64,000 bases of DNA, taken from NCBI GenBank assembly GCA_013368445.1, contig JAACJO010000005.1, positions 1,426,001 through 1,490,000 of the forward strand, in the 5' to 3' direction. The notes below the pieces were generated by a model that ran no database searches, was not told where the DNA came from, and saw only the letters and a program-made list of their open reading frames with translations. The DNA comes from Leucocoprinus leucothites. Its lineage: Eukaryota > Basidiomycota > Agaricomycetes > Agaricales > Agaricaceae. Both the position numbers and the translations under genes were made by a program. The first letter of the stretch is position 1. The number at the start of each line of letters is the position of its first letter. Below, piece after piece: positions 11,481-24,216 of the stretch.

Positions 11481-12673
11481 TTAGAAGCCAAAGATAGCAT
11501 CTATTTCATCAACTGGCCCTTTTTTCTTTTTGGGGCCCTTTTTGATTGCAATGTTCGTGTGCTTGGCTGGCTTGAGTGAGAGCTCGTCAGCTGTCGGCTC
11601 CAAACCTACAGATTGTTGTTTCAGCTCGTAATCATCTGATGGGTTGATTGGTGAAGGAAGATTGGAGTGAAATAGGTACAACATACGCTCTGGTTGCTGT
11701 TCCGACTTGTTTACCAGTCTTTTTGTTGCCCCAGGGCTGTGACGTCCTTGTTGCAACGAAGATTCAACAATGGAAGGAACAGGGTTATGAGGTGTATCAA
11801 AATTTGGTTGGTCCGGCAGTGCAGAGACTGGGGAAGGATGCTGTGGATCATGGTGAGCAACATTTACAGGAAAACTCGAAGACCTCGTGAGGTCCGAAGC
11901 GGAACCCGACCTCGAGTGAGCTACAGAGCTCCGTGACAGCGGCGGATAACTCCTCTTGAACCTCTAGAATGACTTGAAAGAGGGCGTGTAGTCTGCAAGA
12001 AATCGCGGAAAGCGTAAGGATCAGTTGCAGAAATGCCCCTGTCTGCATGGCTTGTTTGAACGAACTGCTGCAGTGATTAGCCTGGGCATGGATACATAAT
12101 GAAGCTTGACGAACAGATAAGCATTCGTGAGCCTTCCATTAGCCTGCGGGAATGTAAGCTTGGGGCGGTCTGATTATTGAATTGCTAGAACAAACTTTCA
12201 GTAGCAACTGATGGGTGGGATCGAAGTTTCGTATCGTCATTTTCAGATCTTGGACTCGAGGAACATGTGTCCAAGATGCCTTTAGAACATTTGGACTTCA
12301 ATCGTATAAGTCATCATTTTTTTCACAAGAAGTATACATGAAAAACTCACTTGTTGTAGCTTTTACTATTATAGAACATATGGCGAAGCCGATTCACGCT
12401 TCCCGCAAGGTCAAGTGAGTTGATACGGAGGCAAAATCTTCGCATTTCTTCTACGTGCCTCCAGAATAGAGACAGTCTATGTTGATTCTTTCCTTTGTAA
12501 TACAATCTGTTGAGGACTCGGAATTCCTCCTCCAAAGCCGTTGAAGCAGCTAATAGGCGACGAGTTATCAGCTTGAGGCGTTTTAATGCCAGGTCAATAT
12601 GACTATGTAGTAAAGCATCAATTGAATTTTTTTGAGGCAAAGAAGAAGCAGAGGAGCGGGATGTTGAGTCCAT
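11481..12673 (-). CDS. RMP1: RNase MRP subunit RMP1 / NEPRO-family protein
   Basis: Nucleolar protein of the RMP1/NEPRO family, a protein part of RNase MRP (rRNA precursor cleavage). Exon 1 begins at the ATG at 12673 and encodes the defining helical bundle: ALLHSHIDLALKRLKLITRR, LEEEFRVLNRLYYKGKNQHR and SLFWRHVEEMRRFCLRI. The L-x-R-x-Y-Y-K-x-K-N-Q-H-R signature is the family hallmark. It leaves by a GTGAGT donor near 12416. A middle exon near 11905-12048 encodes a hydrophobic helix (FLQLILTLSAISCRLHALF), and the last exon ends in a lysine run and DEIDAIFGF, typical of the family C-terminus. The middle exons were only partly resolved. Diverges from the beta-adaptin gene with 194 bp between starts. 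Confidence 0.75.
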
Positions 12674-12867
12674 AATAGACGGATACCACCACAACGAAGT
12701 TGGACTGGACAGAAGCCAATTACATAAAACAAACTCGTCCATTTACTGGTCATCAATGCATCAAGAATGACACCCACGCGCGTACACTAACGTTGACCTC
12801 GCAACCCCATATCCTTCATTACCTTTGGTCCCTGACGTCTCGGTTCTGGACCTGTGCATGCATAGAA

Positions 12868-15499
12868 ATGGCCCAGCCTGGTCAGGATGCCAAGTTCTTT
12901 CAGAGAGGGAAGATCGAGGTACACACAACCTCGAAGTGGCTTGGCTAGCTCTCAATGACTTTCTTTCTTTCTAGGAACTTCGTAGCGAATTGCAAGCTGC
13001 GGAAGCTAAGGACAAGAAATTTGTCAAGCGAAAGACAGTTTTGAAAAGAATAGTGGCTAATATTACAATGGGGAACGACAGTACGCACTCTTGACACGGA
13101 TTCCGTATGTTTTCCATCCCTGATCTCCTGGTCCCTAGTGTCTCCCCTTTTCAATGATGTAGTCCAGTGCCTCGGAACACCCTTGCTGGAGATTAAGAAA
13201 AGTGAGCTTCCACGTCACTCAAGCCTTCGTTTGGAATCCTCAGGACAAACCAGTGGTGTACCTATATCTCATCAGTTATGGGCGCTCAAAACCGAACCAG
13301 ATCCATCTTGTTATACCATATTTCCTCCAAGTAAGGCCATTAGCAACAATTTATCTCACAAACTTACGGATTTCCAGGATGTCAGCGATAGAAATCCCCT
13401 CATCCGCGCGTTGACGATACGCACCATGTCCTATATACCTATTCCCGTTGTGACCGAGGCACTCACGGAGAACCTCAGGCACTGTCTCAAAGACCGTGAC
13501 GCGTATGTTCGGAAGACTGCCGCTATATGTGTTGCTAAGCTGTATGCTGCTGATCCTCGGAGAGCGGAGAAGGGTGGTTTTGTTGAGATGCTTCGGGACC
13601 TCATGCTGGACAGCAATGCAACGGTCGTAGCAAATGCTGTAGCAGCTCTCTCGGAGATCGGGGATCGACAAGATGGTGTCATTTTCAAGCTTAACCTCGC
13701 CACAGCTAACAAGCTCCTTCATGCTCTCGAGGAGAGCTCAGAGTACGTTGCATCCATGATGGTTATTGCAGATGACTTATGTGTGATAGATGGGGCCAAA
13801 TATACATATTGGACTCCTTACTGCGCTATGTTCCTGAACGCCACGCAGATGCAGAACAAATGGCTGAGCGGATAATCGTTCAGTTGCAGCATGCGAACTC
13901 AGCGGTTGTACTGACAACCATTAAGGCCCTTCTCTACTTGATGAATTATATGGAAGACCGAAGATTAATTGAGCTGTGTTGTCGGAAAATGGGACCCCCA
14001 CTTGGTACGTGTCCAACGTTTTACATCCAGGATGGGATACTGTGCTTATTGCCTATCGCCCAGTCACATTACTGTCCTCAGGTCCAGAGGTCCAATACGT
14101 TGCGCTACGAAATATCCTGCTGATAATTCAACGCCGACCGGCTGTGCTCAAGAACGACGTCAAGGTGTTTTTCTGCAAGTACAATGATCCAATTTATGTG
14201 AAATTGGCGAAGTTGGAGATCATGTATCGGTTGGCTCGGGTAGAAAACGCGAGTGAGGTACTTGCGGAATTACAAGAGTGAGTACGTACGCAAGCGTTTG
14301 ACCTGCCATCGCTGAGAGAAATGGCGAAAACAGATACGCAACCGAGGTTGACATCGACTTCGTTCGTAAAGCAGTGCGTTCCATAGGGCGCTTAGCAATC
14401 AAAGTCGAGCCAGCGGCAGACAAATGCATTGAAGCCTTATTGAGCTTGCTTGAAACCAAAGTATCTTATGTAGTTCAAGAGGCGATCATTGTCATCAAAG
14501 ACATCTTCAGAAGATATCCCGGGAAGTATGAAGGTGTCATCCCAACGCTTTGCGGTCACCTGGACCTGATCGATGAACCTGAATCCAAGGCGGCAATGGT
14601 TTGGATTTTGGGCCAGTACGCAAATAGGATTGACAATGCCGATGAGCTGCTTGATGTTCTATTGGATGGGTTTTTGAACGAGGCTGTCGAGGTTGGTGCG
14701 TTCTTCGACTTGGGACTGAACGGCCTATGACACTTTCTGACAGGTACAGCTGGCACTGCTAACGGCAGCTGTGAAACTTTTCATCTACAAATCCGGCTTG
14801 GAGTCCGCCAAAGAACTCGTTCACAAGGTCCTAAAGTGGGCAACAGAAGACGTGGATAACCCTGACCTTAGAGATAGGGGGTTTATGTATTGGAGGATGC
14901 TTGCCATTAATCCCTCCGTCGCGGGGGAAATTGTTCTGGCCGAAAAGCCTCCAATTACTACCGACTCCGATAGAATGGACAGGGGCGCGCTTGATCAACT
15001 GTTGCTACATACCGGCACCATTGGCAGCATATACCACAAAAATCCTGAAGTGAGTGTATTGTTGCTGTCTACCTGGGTGCTAAGCACTTAAGATCTTCCC
15101 CAGACGTTCATCCGAAATGCAGTTGGAAAGGCACTTATAGACAGCCCAGCTCTCAACCCCAACTCACGGGCGGTTCTGGTAGCCCTTCCTCGACCTCAAC
15201 TACCAGACACACCTATTGTTGTGGCTGGGCCTGGTCCCCAGGAACCCAGCACTCAAAAATCAGACACACCGCCTGTTGCTTCAATGTCTAAGCCGCTTCC
15301 TCAGCCCGAAGAAGCTGCAGATGAGGAGGATCAAAATAACGGGGTGGAATCTGATCATGAAGATGTTCCTAGTTCCCGAAAACCCGACGACCCATACTCA
15401 AGCCTTGGAGATGCATTCAGGGATTATCTGACTGATCGCCCACAGCCGATCACATCGGCCAACCGGCAAAGACATGACGATGAAGATCTACTGTTCTGA
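12868..15499 (+). CDS. APL2: AP-1 complex beta subunit (beta-adaptin), earless fungal form
   Basis: Large subunit of the clathrin adaptor AP-1 working in trans-Golgi and endosome sorting. The N-terminus carries [33 protein letters not shown] and [20 protein letters not shown], a near-invariant beta-adaptin start. It is followed by HEAT/ARM helices through the trunk ([43 protein letters not shown]). The hinge is acidic and proline-rich and ends with DAFRDYL and DEDLLF, with no appendage (ear) domain, as usual for fungal beta-adaptins. The DEDLLF tail resembles a clathrin-box-like or acidic-dileucine signal. About eight introns and about 730 residues. AP-1 versus AP-2 beta cannot be fully separated by eye; the N-terminus favours AP-1. 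Converges with the OTU gene (99 bp apart). Confidence 0.9.
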
Positions 15500-15598
15500 G
15501 AATAATTGGATTCATATTGTATGGATATCCACAGTACCGGTTTCCTCGACTGTATATCATCACAAAATGGATTATTTGCTTCATGAGCATTCTGTGGA

Positions 15599-16609
15599 TC
15601 ATGACAGTGATATTGGTCGTAGTGAATTGTAGTGCTGTCCAAATAATTAGTGTCGGGCACTGAGGTCACGATACAGCAGAGATGCCCAGCGTACCTCCCC
15701 AAGTCCGTATAGTCTTCTATGATAGCTCAGCCACACTCCGGCTTGTGCCATCACACTGTTGACACCGGTATTCCCAGATGGGTCGTGTACGACGATAGGT
15801 GGTACGCCCCCCTGTACTACGTAGATGGGTGTATGAAAGGCCCGACTTAGAGCTTGAATTTCAGGCTCTCCTCCCCATACAGACGTGCCCCGAATGGAAT
15901 CACAATATTGTTGAAATTTTTCAAGAGACATTAGACCGGACCCTTCACCAGGATCCTCGGTGGTCGGTAGGAAAGGTAGAAAGTCGTTAGCATGAGATTC
16001 AATGTAATTGGCAGCAGCGGCCCGCATAGTAACATAAGTTGCTTGTGAGCCTGGAAGTTTGCCCAGCAACGACAACTGGTCGGCAACTGCAGAATAAAGA
16101 CAATGGCCGTCTGGATTAATCTATTCGATGTCAGATACGGTTACATCTGAAATTCTATACTTTGGGCACTAACCTGGAATAGCTGACGTCCTTGCTGCTT
16201 ACAGATACGGGAAATAGCCTCTTCCTCATCTCTCGCTTCCTTCTCAAGACGTGCCTGAGCCTCCTGGTCATCCGGTGCAGCGCTATGAGTCAGGGCCGCT
16301 GCTTTCCTAGCCTTGGCCCTTCAGTTTGGTCAGTTGTTAGTGTGCGGAGGCTGCAGTGAAACTCACCAGACGCGCTTGAAACCGATCCTTCGCGCTCTGC
16401 TTCGGCTTTGCTTGAAGTTTCTCCGCCTGTTTTTCCTGATGTATCTCGTTCAACACAGCGGCGGATTCCTCTTTGACGGTCTGATCCCTCGAGTCAAGTT
16501 GTACCAGGAGATCGTTCACGAGATCATCATCTCCAGGATCAACTACTGGAACGACAGGTAAGGGTGCAGAAGGCCCAATCTTGGATCTGTTCTTATTTTT
16601 CTTCGCCAT
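15599..16609 (-). CDS. OTU2: OTU-family deubiquitinase (OTUD6/OTU2 type)
   Basis: Cysteine protease that removes ubiquitin; yeast Otu2 acts on the ribosome. The N-terminal half is charged and coiled (NEIHQEKQAEKLQAKPKQ), as in OTUD6. The catalytic Asp/Cys motif is NPDGHCLYSAVADQL, followed by SVWGGEPEIQALSRAFHTPI. The catalytic histidine is not in the main exon, which runs into a donor right after LYGLGE. A 60-nt intron (15635-15694) leads to a final 36-nt exon (15599-15634) reading HYNSLRPISLS-stop, which restores the family's GLGEHYNS motif. Without this tiny exon the enzyme would look dead. Start MAKKNK at 16609. Total about 305 residues, as in the family. Diverges from the SmgGDS-like gene, with 237 bp between starts. 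Confidence 0.88.
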
Positions 16610-16846
16610 TTGAAGTGCTGGGCAAGAAGGCGAGTCAGATAAAACAGTGGACGAGAGCAGAGCTTGGATTATGTCAGTCTAAGTTTGGACAATCAATCGA
16701 TACTTACTGCACTGCCACTAACTCCAAAGCTCATAAGTAACGCTTTGCAATATCGCCTGACTGTTTTAACCAGTTCGGACTTATCTTCGTCCTTCTATCC
16801 CGCCACAATCCATCGACTCGCCTTTCATTCGACAAACTCGATCACT

Positions 16847-19526
16847 ATGACGGATGTATCTACACTCGAACGAACTATTCACGACCTCAGCTCCAAGACT
16901 GCGCAGCAGGATGATGAACATCTTTGGCGTCAAGTACAGGCAACATCCGAGGCTCTTGCTAATGCCCTTCGCTCTAGGGAAGGGCCGGGTGGGTAATCCT
17001 CATCTATGGCAAACTGTGTTGGTTAAACATCGCTGTTATTGTAGTGGATAATCATACTCTTCTGGGTCAAACAGCCCTTCCCCAGAGCATCAAGCTATTG
17101 TTGACCACAGCATTGAGGGACACACCGATTCCAACTGATGTCAAGGCTACTGCCGTCCTAGAAATTATTCGAGTTGCTGCTAACTTTTGCATTGACGATA
17201 GTAAGTTTTGAGGTAGAATCTGCCTTGCGACGGACTGAGACGGTTATAGATGAAAACCGATCACATCTCCTGGAAGCTGGCGTCATACAGATTGTGTTAT
17301 TACTCCTAGAAGCATACAACGAGAAGATCCTACGCTATGACTCACAGACTCAGCTCACCCTGTTCGAGCTTAGATTGATCCGAACAACGCTTGGGGCCCT
17401 CTTAAACGCGAGCCTGGACTATGGTACGAAAGATCCACCCGTTATCCAAATGCTAAGTACTTATTATTTTTAGACGAGGTCAAGAACAGATTGAACTCGT
17501 TGGAGGCGGGTCAAACCACCCTTAGACTTGTGGCGCAGATATATACTCCAGGTTCTTGGACCAGGATAGCAAAGGGATCTCCTCAAACCGTGGAGGAAGA
17601 GTGGTCGTTGCGTAGCACGATCTCAAGCTGGGGCTGGCGACTTGTTTCAGAGCTCAGGAACGTTAAAGACGAAGGTGCGACTTTGGGTCATACAGTCTCA
17701 TTTCTGTATTCTTATACGTTTTCAGCGGTGCAAATGTTCAGCGTTGATGATCTACCTTTATTGATACCTCCCTTGATGGCATTTATCCCCCCCTTTGAAT
17801 CTCCTGCCAACTACTTTTTCGTTGGATCTCCGACATTCACTACCCTTGTCAAGAGCGATTCTGACGTTCTCGAAGACGCTTGCACCCTAATTGAGTCCCT
17901 TTCACTAGATGTTGAGGACATACGGATCACCTTGGCCCGAGGCTACTTCTTCCCTAGTGAACATTCCGGTGTTCCATGCCTATCAACCATTCTTGACTTC
18001 GTCGAATTGGGTGATTACCCCCCAACTTGGACTGACTCTGGAGTATTCGATGACAGTGAGCGAGAACGCAAGGAAAAGAGCTTTGGCATGTGTAAGGCTG
18101 CTTTGGTGAAAGCCGTTGTCGAAGTTGCTGGGGAAGAAAAGAACTCAGAGGTCCTTTGGGACGACTCAAACTCAGGGCAGCCAGGAGGCCGGTTCATCTC
18201 CAGGATGGTCGGCTGGATCAAGTCTTATGTCGCGCAAGCAAGCGACAAAACTGTGCATCGGCCAAGGGACGACCTGATTATTGCTGCCAGTTTATCCCTC
18301 GGTAATCTATCTCGTCGCAGTGAGTATTGACATACCTTGTGAAGAAGAGTCTTGATTTCTGAAACGTAAATTTTAGGTTCAAGTGCAACAGCCCTTCTAG
18401 TTTCCCCTTATTCATTGGCACCAGTACTTGCATCACCACTTTTCCTATCCCCAGACACAGATCTCAAAGTCAAACATGCGGTACTCGGATTTCTGAAAAA
18501 CCTGGCCCAATCCGCTAGTCTTTCGCCCGTGATAAGCAAGGCCTTAGGCGACAGTGGTGTAGTTCGACAACTCAGAGAGAGTGGTATCTGGGATGAGAGA
18601 TCGGATAGGATGGCTGATGTCGTGCAGCTAAATGCGATTGGTGTGGTCAAACATCTTTGTAGTGTTGATGGTACGCATGTTATTGATGGCTCTGAGAGTC
18701 TCGTCTTTACTTATGTTGGTGTTGTAGTCGAACATACCTTTGCTCTGACCATCCCAACTTTCAGTTCCTCGGCTTCCTCTGGCCTTGAACAGATTCTTGC
18801 CTTGGTCAAACGAACCGACTCCATCCCTGTTAAGAGTGAGGGAACTCGGGTCCTGGTCAATGTGATCCGGTCCCTATGGGCAGTGGAGCCCTCCAACCAA
18901 CCCCTCTCGCAAGAGCGACAAAGAAATCGCGAAATAGCTACACAGCTCGTACTAACCCAAGATTCAGCTGACGCATTAGCGACTCTCCTTGCCTGCAGTG
19001 GCCGTTACCCTGTGCTTATCAATGAGAGCATCTTAGCTTTGACTCTTCTCTCGATGCACTCCGATGGGGGTATGGATCACCATTGATCCTGTTCATGACA
19101 GTACTAATTATATCCTTACTAGGTCAATTAGTCTTGAAAGCGCTGAGTAAACCTATGACCCCTGAGGTTGTCCAATCCCCTATGGAGTCCTTTGCTACTT
19201 CACCAACGAGTGACGTGAGCTCCCCTGCCATCATACCCCCCACATCCGCCCGTCCGAAGCTACATGTTCCTCGTCATGCCCTTGATATGTTGGTTTTCGT
19301 CCTCCGAAACGTCGATAACCCAGCAAATTATCCCCAGGAAGTTCGCGTTAATGTGTGTTCACTCTTGTTGCAGCTTACAAAACACACACCCGAGGATGAT
19401 ATCACGAGAATCAAAGAGGCTATGCGCTCAACGTTGGAAAAGTTAATGAATAGGCTACAACTGGCTACAGGCAAAGATGAGATGTTGCGGAATAGCATAC
19501 AAAAAGTCTTATCTGCATGGGCATGA
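16847..19526 (+). CDS. SmgGDS-like armadillo-repeat protein (RAP1GDS1 homolog)
   Basis: All-helical armadillo protein of roughly 800 residues. Repeats are visible as LLTTALRDTPIPTDVKATAVL, NRSHLLEAGVIQIVLLLLEA, RTTLGALLNASLDY, ALGFLKNLAQSA-like segments (VKHAVLGFLKNLAQSA) and VRVNVCSLLLQLTKH. Order and motif style match SmgGDS (RAP1GDS1), which chaperones small GTPases with polybasic tails (Rho/Rap) and promotes nucleotide release; the fungal function is less known. About six introns; the ATG at 16847 (MTDVSTLERTIHDL) opens the first helix. The assignment is by general ARM architecture and the 'EAGVI-x-x-VLLLLE' repeat, not by a catalytic signature, so another ARM family remains possible. Confidence 0.6.
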
Positions 19527-19829
19527 CTCTGAATATTGCTTTTGACTATTGTATTTGTCTCTTATAGATACCCGCGTACTAACGCCTGTGATGATCACTA
19601 CGTTTTGTAATGACTCTGCTTTACCCAGCTCTCAGATGAGTGAACTTGTGATGAACCTGGTCCGGCTGTAATATTCCCGAGCCGAATGTCAAGGGTCGAT
19701 TTCACGATTGATTCCCGACAAAAAGTATCCCACAACTACCCTATTTCTTCCTGTCCATCTAAATGGAATTCGTTTTCCAATCCACATTTTCCCCACATTG
19801 TCCAAGTTGAAGCATAATTACTGTCCCGA

Positions 19830-21187
19830 ATGATTACGGTTGATATTAGCGACGGAATTGGTACCATTCAACTCAACCGACCTGGGACTCTCAACGCACT
19901 TACACCGGAGGGTATGAATACTGCTCAGAAGCACCGTCGTCGAAATTGACCTGAGACATATACGTTTAGATTACGATGATCTTGCTAAGGCACTGAGGGA
20001 GATAGACGAGCGAGAGGATGCGTTAGTGACTGTTTTACAGGGTACCTTGTTCACTCCTCTCTTTGTGGGGTACTGTATTCTCACTTTCTACTTCTAGCCA
20101 CTGGCAAGTGGTTTTGCGCGTATGCACCTCTGTGGGTACTAAAATCTGTGATACTGATGGCGCTGTAGAGGCACGAGCGTCCGGTCCAAATCTCCTGAAA
20201 AGGTTCAAGAAAGTTTCGGCAGCGTTAGAAAATCCCTCATGAACAACGTCGCTCTCACTACACTTGACTGCAGCAAAGCAGTACGTCCTCGCTTTCGACT
20301 CTTTGGATTAACGAATGATACGTTGTCGTAGCTCTATTCACATCGGAAGATTCTTGTGGCTGCATTAAACGGACCGGTAATGGGTACGTTGTATCTGGAT
20401 ATCGCGAATACACATTTAATAACGCAGGAATACAGGTATTACTGCAGGTATTGTTTGTGCCGCTGTGAATGCCTTGAAGACGATGTTTACTTTCGAATAT
20501 GTTTTATGCAGCATTGCTGGGACTCTTTGACTTCATTTATGCCATGCCCAATATGTGGATGTCCACACCATTCACATTCTTAGGTCTGTAGTCAGTTTTT
20601 TTGGTACTTTCCCTGAACATGTCGTGGGAGCTAAGAGTCGCCCTCAGGAATCGTTGGTGAAGGTGGTGCCAGTGCAAGCTTCGCGAATCGAAGTGAGTGC
20701 ATCTGGGAGTAAAAGCGGCCACTCTCTGACAAACGTCCAGTGGGTATTGCAAAGGCCAACGAGATGTTGATTTGGGGTAAAAAGAAAGAGGCCCAGGAAC
20801 TATTGGATTGTGGTTTTATCAAGTAGGTCCCTTGTCGCTGCAGTTTTCTTTTTTCCCTAAAATGTTACTTCTCAGCAAAATTTTTCCGCAACAGTCTGTA
20901 GAATCTTTCCATAAGGAGGTTCGGAGTCTTTTGAAGGCTGAGCTTGAGGGCCTTGATCCCACTGCTGTGTTGACCGCGAAGAAGCTTATCAAGGCAGGGC
21001 TGAATGATAAGAACGACTTTGATGCTGTTAATCTTCGTGAAAGCTACGGTAAGCGCAAGTGCGCCCTGAAATTCCACATGATGATAACTGTCAGTTCCTC
21101 ACAGCCCAAGCGGAGAGGTTTGCAAGTGGAGTCCCTTACTCGCAGTTCGCAAGGATCGCCAAGAAAGAGATCAGACATAAGCTTTGA
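19830..21187 (+). CDS. ECI1: Peroxisomal delta3,delta2-enoyl-CoA isomerase
   Basis: Crotonase-fold isomerase that lets unsaturated fatty acids enter beta-oxidation by moving a 3-enoyl bond to the 2-trans position. Seen: N-terminal ISDGIGTIQLNRPGTLNALT; oxyanion-hole strand VAALNGPVMGITAALLGLFD (several short exons); then MSTPFTFLE, GIVGEGGASASFANRM with the EGG motif that supplies the catalytic Glu in yeast Eci1; and KANEMLIWGKKKEAQELLDCGFI. The last intron (donor after GESY, acceptor CACAG) switches frame and gives QAERFASGVPYSQFARIAKK, ending RHKL at the TGA 21185-21187. HKL is a PTS1-like peroxisomal signal (yeast Eci1 ends HRL). Nine or so exons, about 275 residues. Very similar in layout to yeast Eci1. 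Confidence 0.88.
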
Positions 21188-21924
21188 TACTTCTATGCAT
21201 TTTGTTCATAGACCCATTGAACGTTGGGCTGACTTTGCAGTCACTTGATGGATCCGATATGACCGCTCTAACATCCATTCCTTGGCTGTAAGTACTGCGC
21301 AGACCCATAATCCACCAATTCAAACTTCCGGTCACCATGTCCGTAGTATCACATGAGAATATCTCCATTACATTTGGTCGACCCTGATGATGCGTGAAAC
21401 TTGTGCTTCAGCAGGTGGATCTTACCCCCATCCTCGGGCTCTAGCCTCTAGGTGAGTGGGTACTTCCGTGCTGTCAACTTTTTCCCCCAATACTTCATAG
21501 ATTGAACATTCTCGCTAAGAGGAAATCTTCCAAGTACATGCTAAGCAACACTCAATGATTTAGCGCCAAAACAAGGAGATTGCTAATATACCCCACACCA
21601 CTCACAAGGCGGCGATTCCGCCAAGGCTACGTTACTTCCCCATTATCTTCGGTTCGTTGATAGACGCTGTCATGCGGCCATTCAGAATCCACCAAAACCG
21701 ATATCCATGCGTAACGGGGACGTTAACCATCCGGACACTTGTCTTGGCAAAACAATCCCTCCCTGAAGCCATAGGTTCCTTATACAGAAGGAGTTAAAAA
21801 AGCTACCTAAGCTGTACACCGGCTCAGAATCGCATACATAAGTAGTTGTGTGTGCTTCATTGTGTGGTCCTGCTCTTTTTGACCCTTTTCCCTCATTCTG
21901 AGACGCTCCTGCTGAGTCTCCGCC
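21188..21924. other. Intergenic region before the amino-acid permease
   Basis: Contains the 3' end of the isomerase transcript and the permease promoter. I see no coding exon chain, no repeat and no clear TATA box. Confidence 0.5.
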
Positions 21925-24216
21925 ATGTCAGACGACGAGAAACGCGTTATAAAGCAAGTACCCGCGGAGTCTGTCTCAGAATACGATGAACCGTCCGAAT
22001 TTCAAGAGCCGCCCAAGGGAGAAACTCTGCATAGGGGGTTGAAAGCGCGACAGATATCCATGATAGCTGTGTGTCCCCCCCCGCGCCCTGGCGGCTATTT
22101 ATTTACTGATTTCTACCCAACAGCTTGGCGGAGCTGTGGGCACTGGCCTTATCATTGGATCTGGGACTGCTCTTCGCCGTGGCGGCCCTCTTGGTCTGTT
22201 ATCTTGGTCAGTGACGAGTGAATGACGATAACATTATTTATAATAGGTTTACTTTTGGGCTACTCATTCGTCGGATTCGTGTGCTATCTTGTCATGGTTT
22301 CTCTCGGAGAAATGTCTGCTTTCTTGCCGCACAAGAAAGGATTTGCTGGATATGCTACACGGTTTGTCGACCCAGCGCTTGGTTTTGCCTTGGGATGGAA
22401 TTATCTCTTCAAATACGTGAGCCGTCTCCTCTATATTTAGCCGAAGGCTGCAACGGAATGGCGTAATTTCAGCTGATCGTCACGCCAAATAACATCAACG
22501 CGGCTGGAGTAGTGATCCAATATTGGACAACATCTGTTCACATTGCTGTCTGGATGAGTACGTATCTGGACTTATAAAAACATCAGAATTCTGATGTCCT
22601 TGAAGTTATTTTCATTGTTGGGAGTATGTCGCACGACAAACCCTGTCATACAGCATCGCTCATGGTTATTAGTTTGCTTGGTTAACTTACTGGGTGTCCG
22701 AGTTTTCGGAGAGCTGGAATTCTGGTTCTCCAGCATCAAGGGTGAGTGTACCAGTGCATCATGTCATGGGGGCTGTTCAACTGACTTGCATACTTTCAGT
22801 CCTGGCTTTGATCGGTCTTCTGCTTATGGGAATCATAATCGACCTCGGTTCGTTCCGCTTTTACCTATTAGGCTTTCTGCATCTAAGTATTTCCATCTCC
22901 ATAGGCGGAAACCCGAAACACGACCGACTCGGCTTTCGCTACTGGAGAGACCCTAACGGTCCTATGGGCAAATATCTGATTGAACAAGTCAAGAATACAT
23001 CGCTGTCAATTTTCCTGGGGTTCTGGGCTACCCTCACCAATGCTCTTTTCGCCTACATTGGCACAGAGCTTATTGGTGTGACGGTGGGCGAGGTATGGTG
23101 CCTACTCCTTTAGCTGGTATACAAAATTCAAAGGTTCACTCCTCAGGCAGAAAATCCTCGCAAGAACATCCCAATCGCCATTAGGAGGACATTCTTCCGA
23201 ATTCTTGTCTTTTACGTCGGCGGTGTATTTGTTATTGGCCTCATCGTCCCCAGCACAGACGAGACTCTTTTTGTTGCCACAAAATCTAAGACAGGTGCAG
23301 CTGCCAGTCCTTTCGTTGTGGCGACCACACTAGTAGGCTCATTTCTTTCGCTCAGTCTTCAAATGAAGCTAACACTTCATAGGTGGGAATACGTGTTCTG
23401 AGGCATATAGTCAATGCCGCCATTCTCATTTTTGTGATGAGCGCAGCTAATTCAGACTTGTACATCGGTTCCCGGACACTCTACGGTCTCGCCATCGAAG
23501 GCAAGGCACCTGCTATATTCAAGAAAGTAAATCGTATGGGCGTTCCCTGGCCTTCTTTGCTCTTTTGCACGGCCTTCTGCTGCCTTGTTTTCCTGAATGT
23601 GGAGGCCTCCGGTGCTAAAGGTAAGACGATTACGACAGCACATTCATCCAAATCGGAGCTTAACACCCCAACAGTATTCGGATGGTTCGTTAATCTTGTA
23701 TCCACGTTTGGAGCTCTGACATGGATGTCCATTCTATACTCGCACATGTGTGTTTTTTCTGTATTAACTTCAACATGGTTTGCTGATGCCCCGTAAGCCG
23801 TTTTATGCGAGCACTCAAGGTCAACGGGATGATCAGAGATGATCTCCCTTACAAAGCACCTATGCAGCCATGGGGTGCATGGTTCGCGTTCATTAGCACG
23901 GCCATCATCACACTATTCAAGGGATTTGATACCTTCCTTCCCTGGAATACGGCAAATTTTATTACGTGGGTTAATCTACACCCCTGCCAGAGAGACAAAC
24001 TAATCAAAGATGCATAGTAACTACATCGGAATTCCAGTTTATTTCGTCCTATGGTTGGGTTACAAACTGTTCTATAAGACCAGAGTCATCCCTTATGAAG
24101 AGGTTGACCTTGTAACTGGGATCAGGGCTATTGAGGAGGAAGAGAAACAATACCTTCAAGAGGAGACAGCCCGAGGTCCGCGTTCAAGACTCAAGATATT
24201 ATGGGAGTCATTGTAA
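21925..24216 (+). CDS. Amino-acid permease (APC superfamily, fungal YAT family)
   Basis: Plasma-membrane proton-coupled amino-acid importer with about 12 membrane spans. The soluble acidic N-tail ends with LHRGLKARQISMIA, then the first span LGGAVGTGLIIGSGTAL with the substrate-binding GTG motif. Later: LGYSFVGFVCYLVMVSLGEMSAFLP and GFAGYATRFVDPALGFALGWNY (family signature), NALFAYIGTELIGVTVGEA followed by ENPRKNIP, SAANSDLYIGSRTLYGLA, and the C-terminal spans ending with a Glu-rich tail (EEEEKQYLQEE). Many 50-60 nt introns; start MSDDEKRV at 21925. Typical length of about 550 residues. Substrate not predictable from sequence alone. Its folding in the ER needs Shr3, encoded at 39704. Confidence 0.92.
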
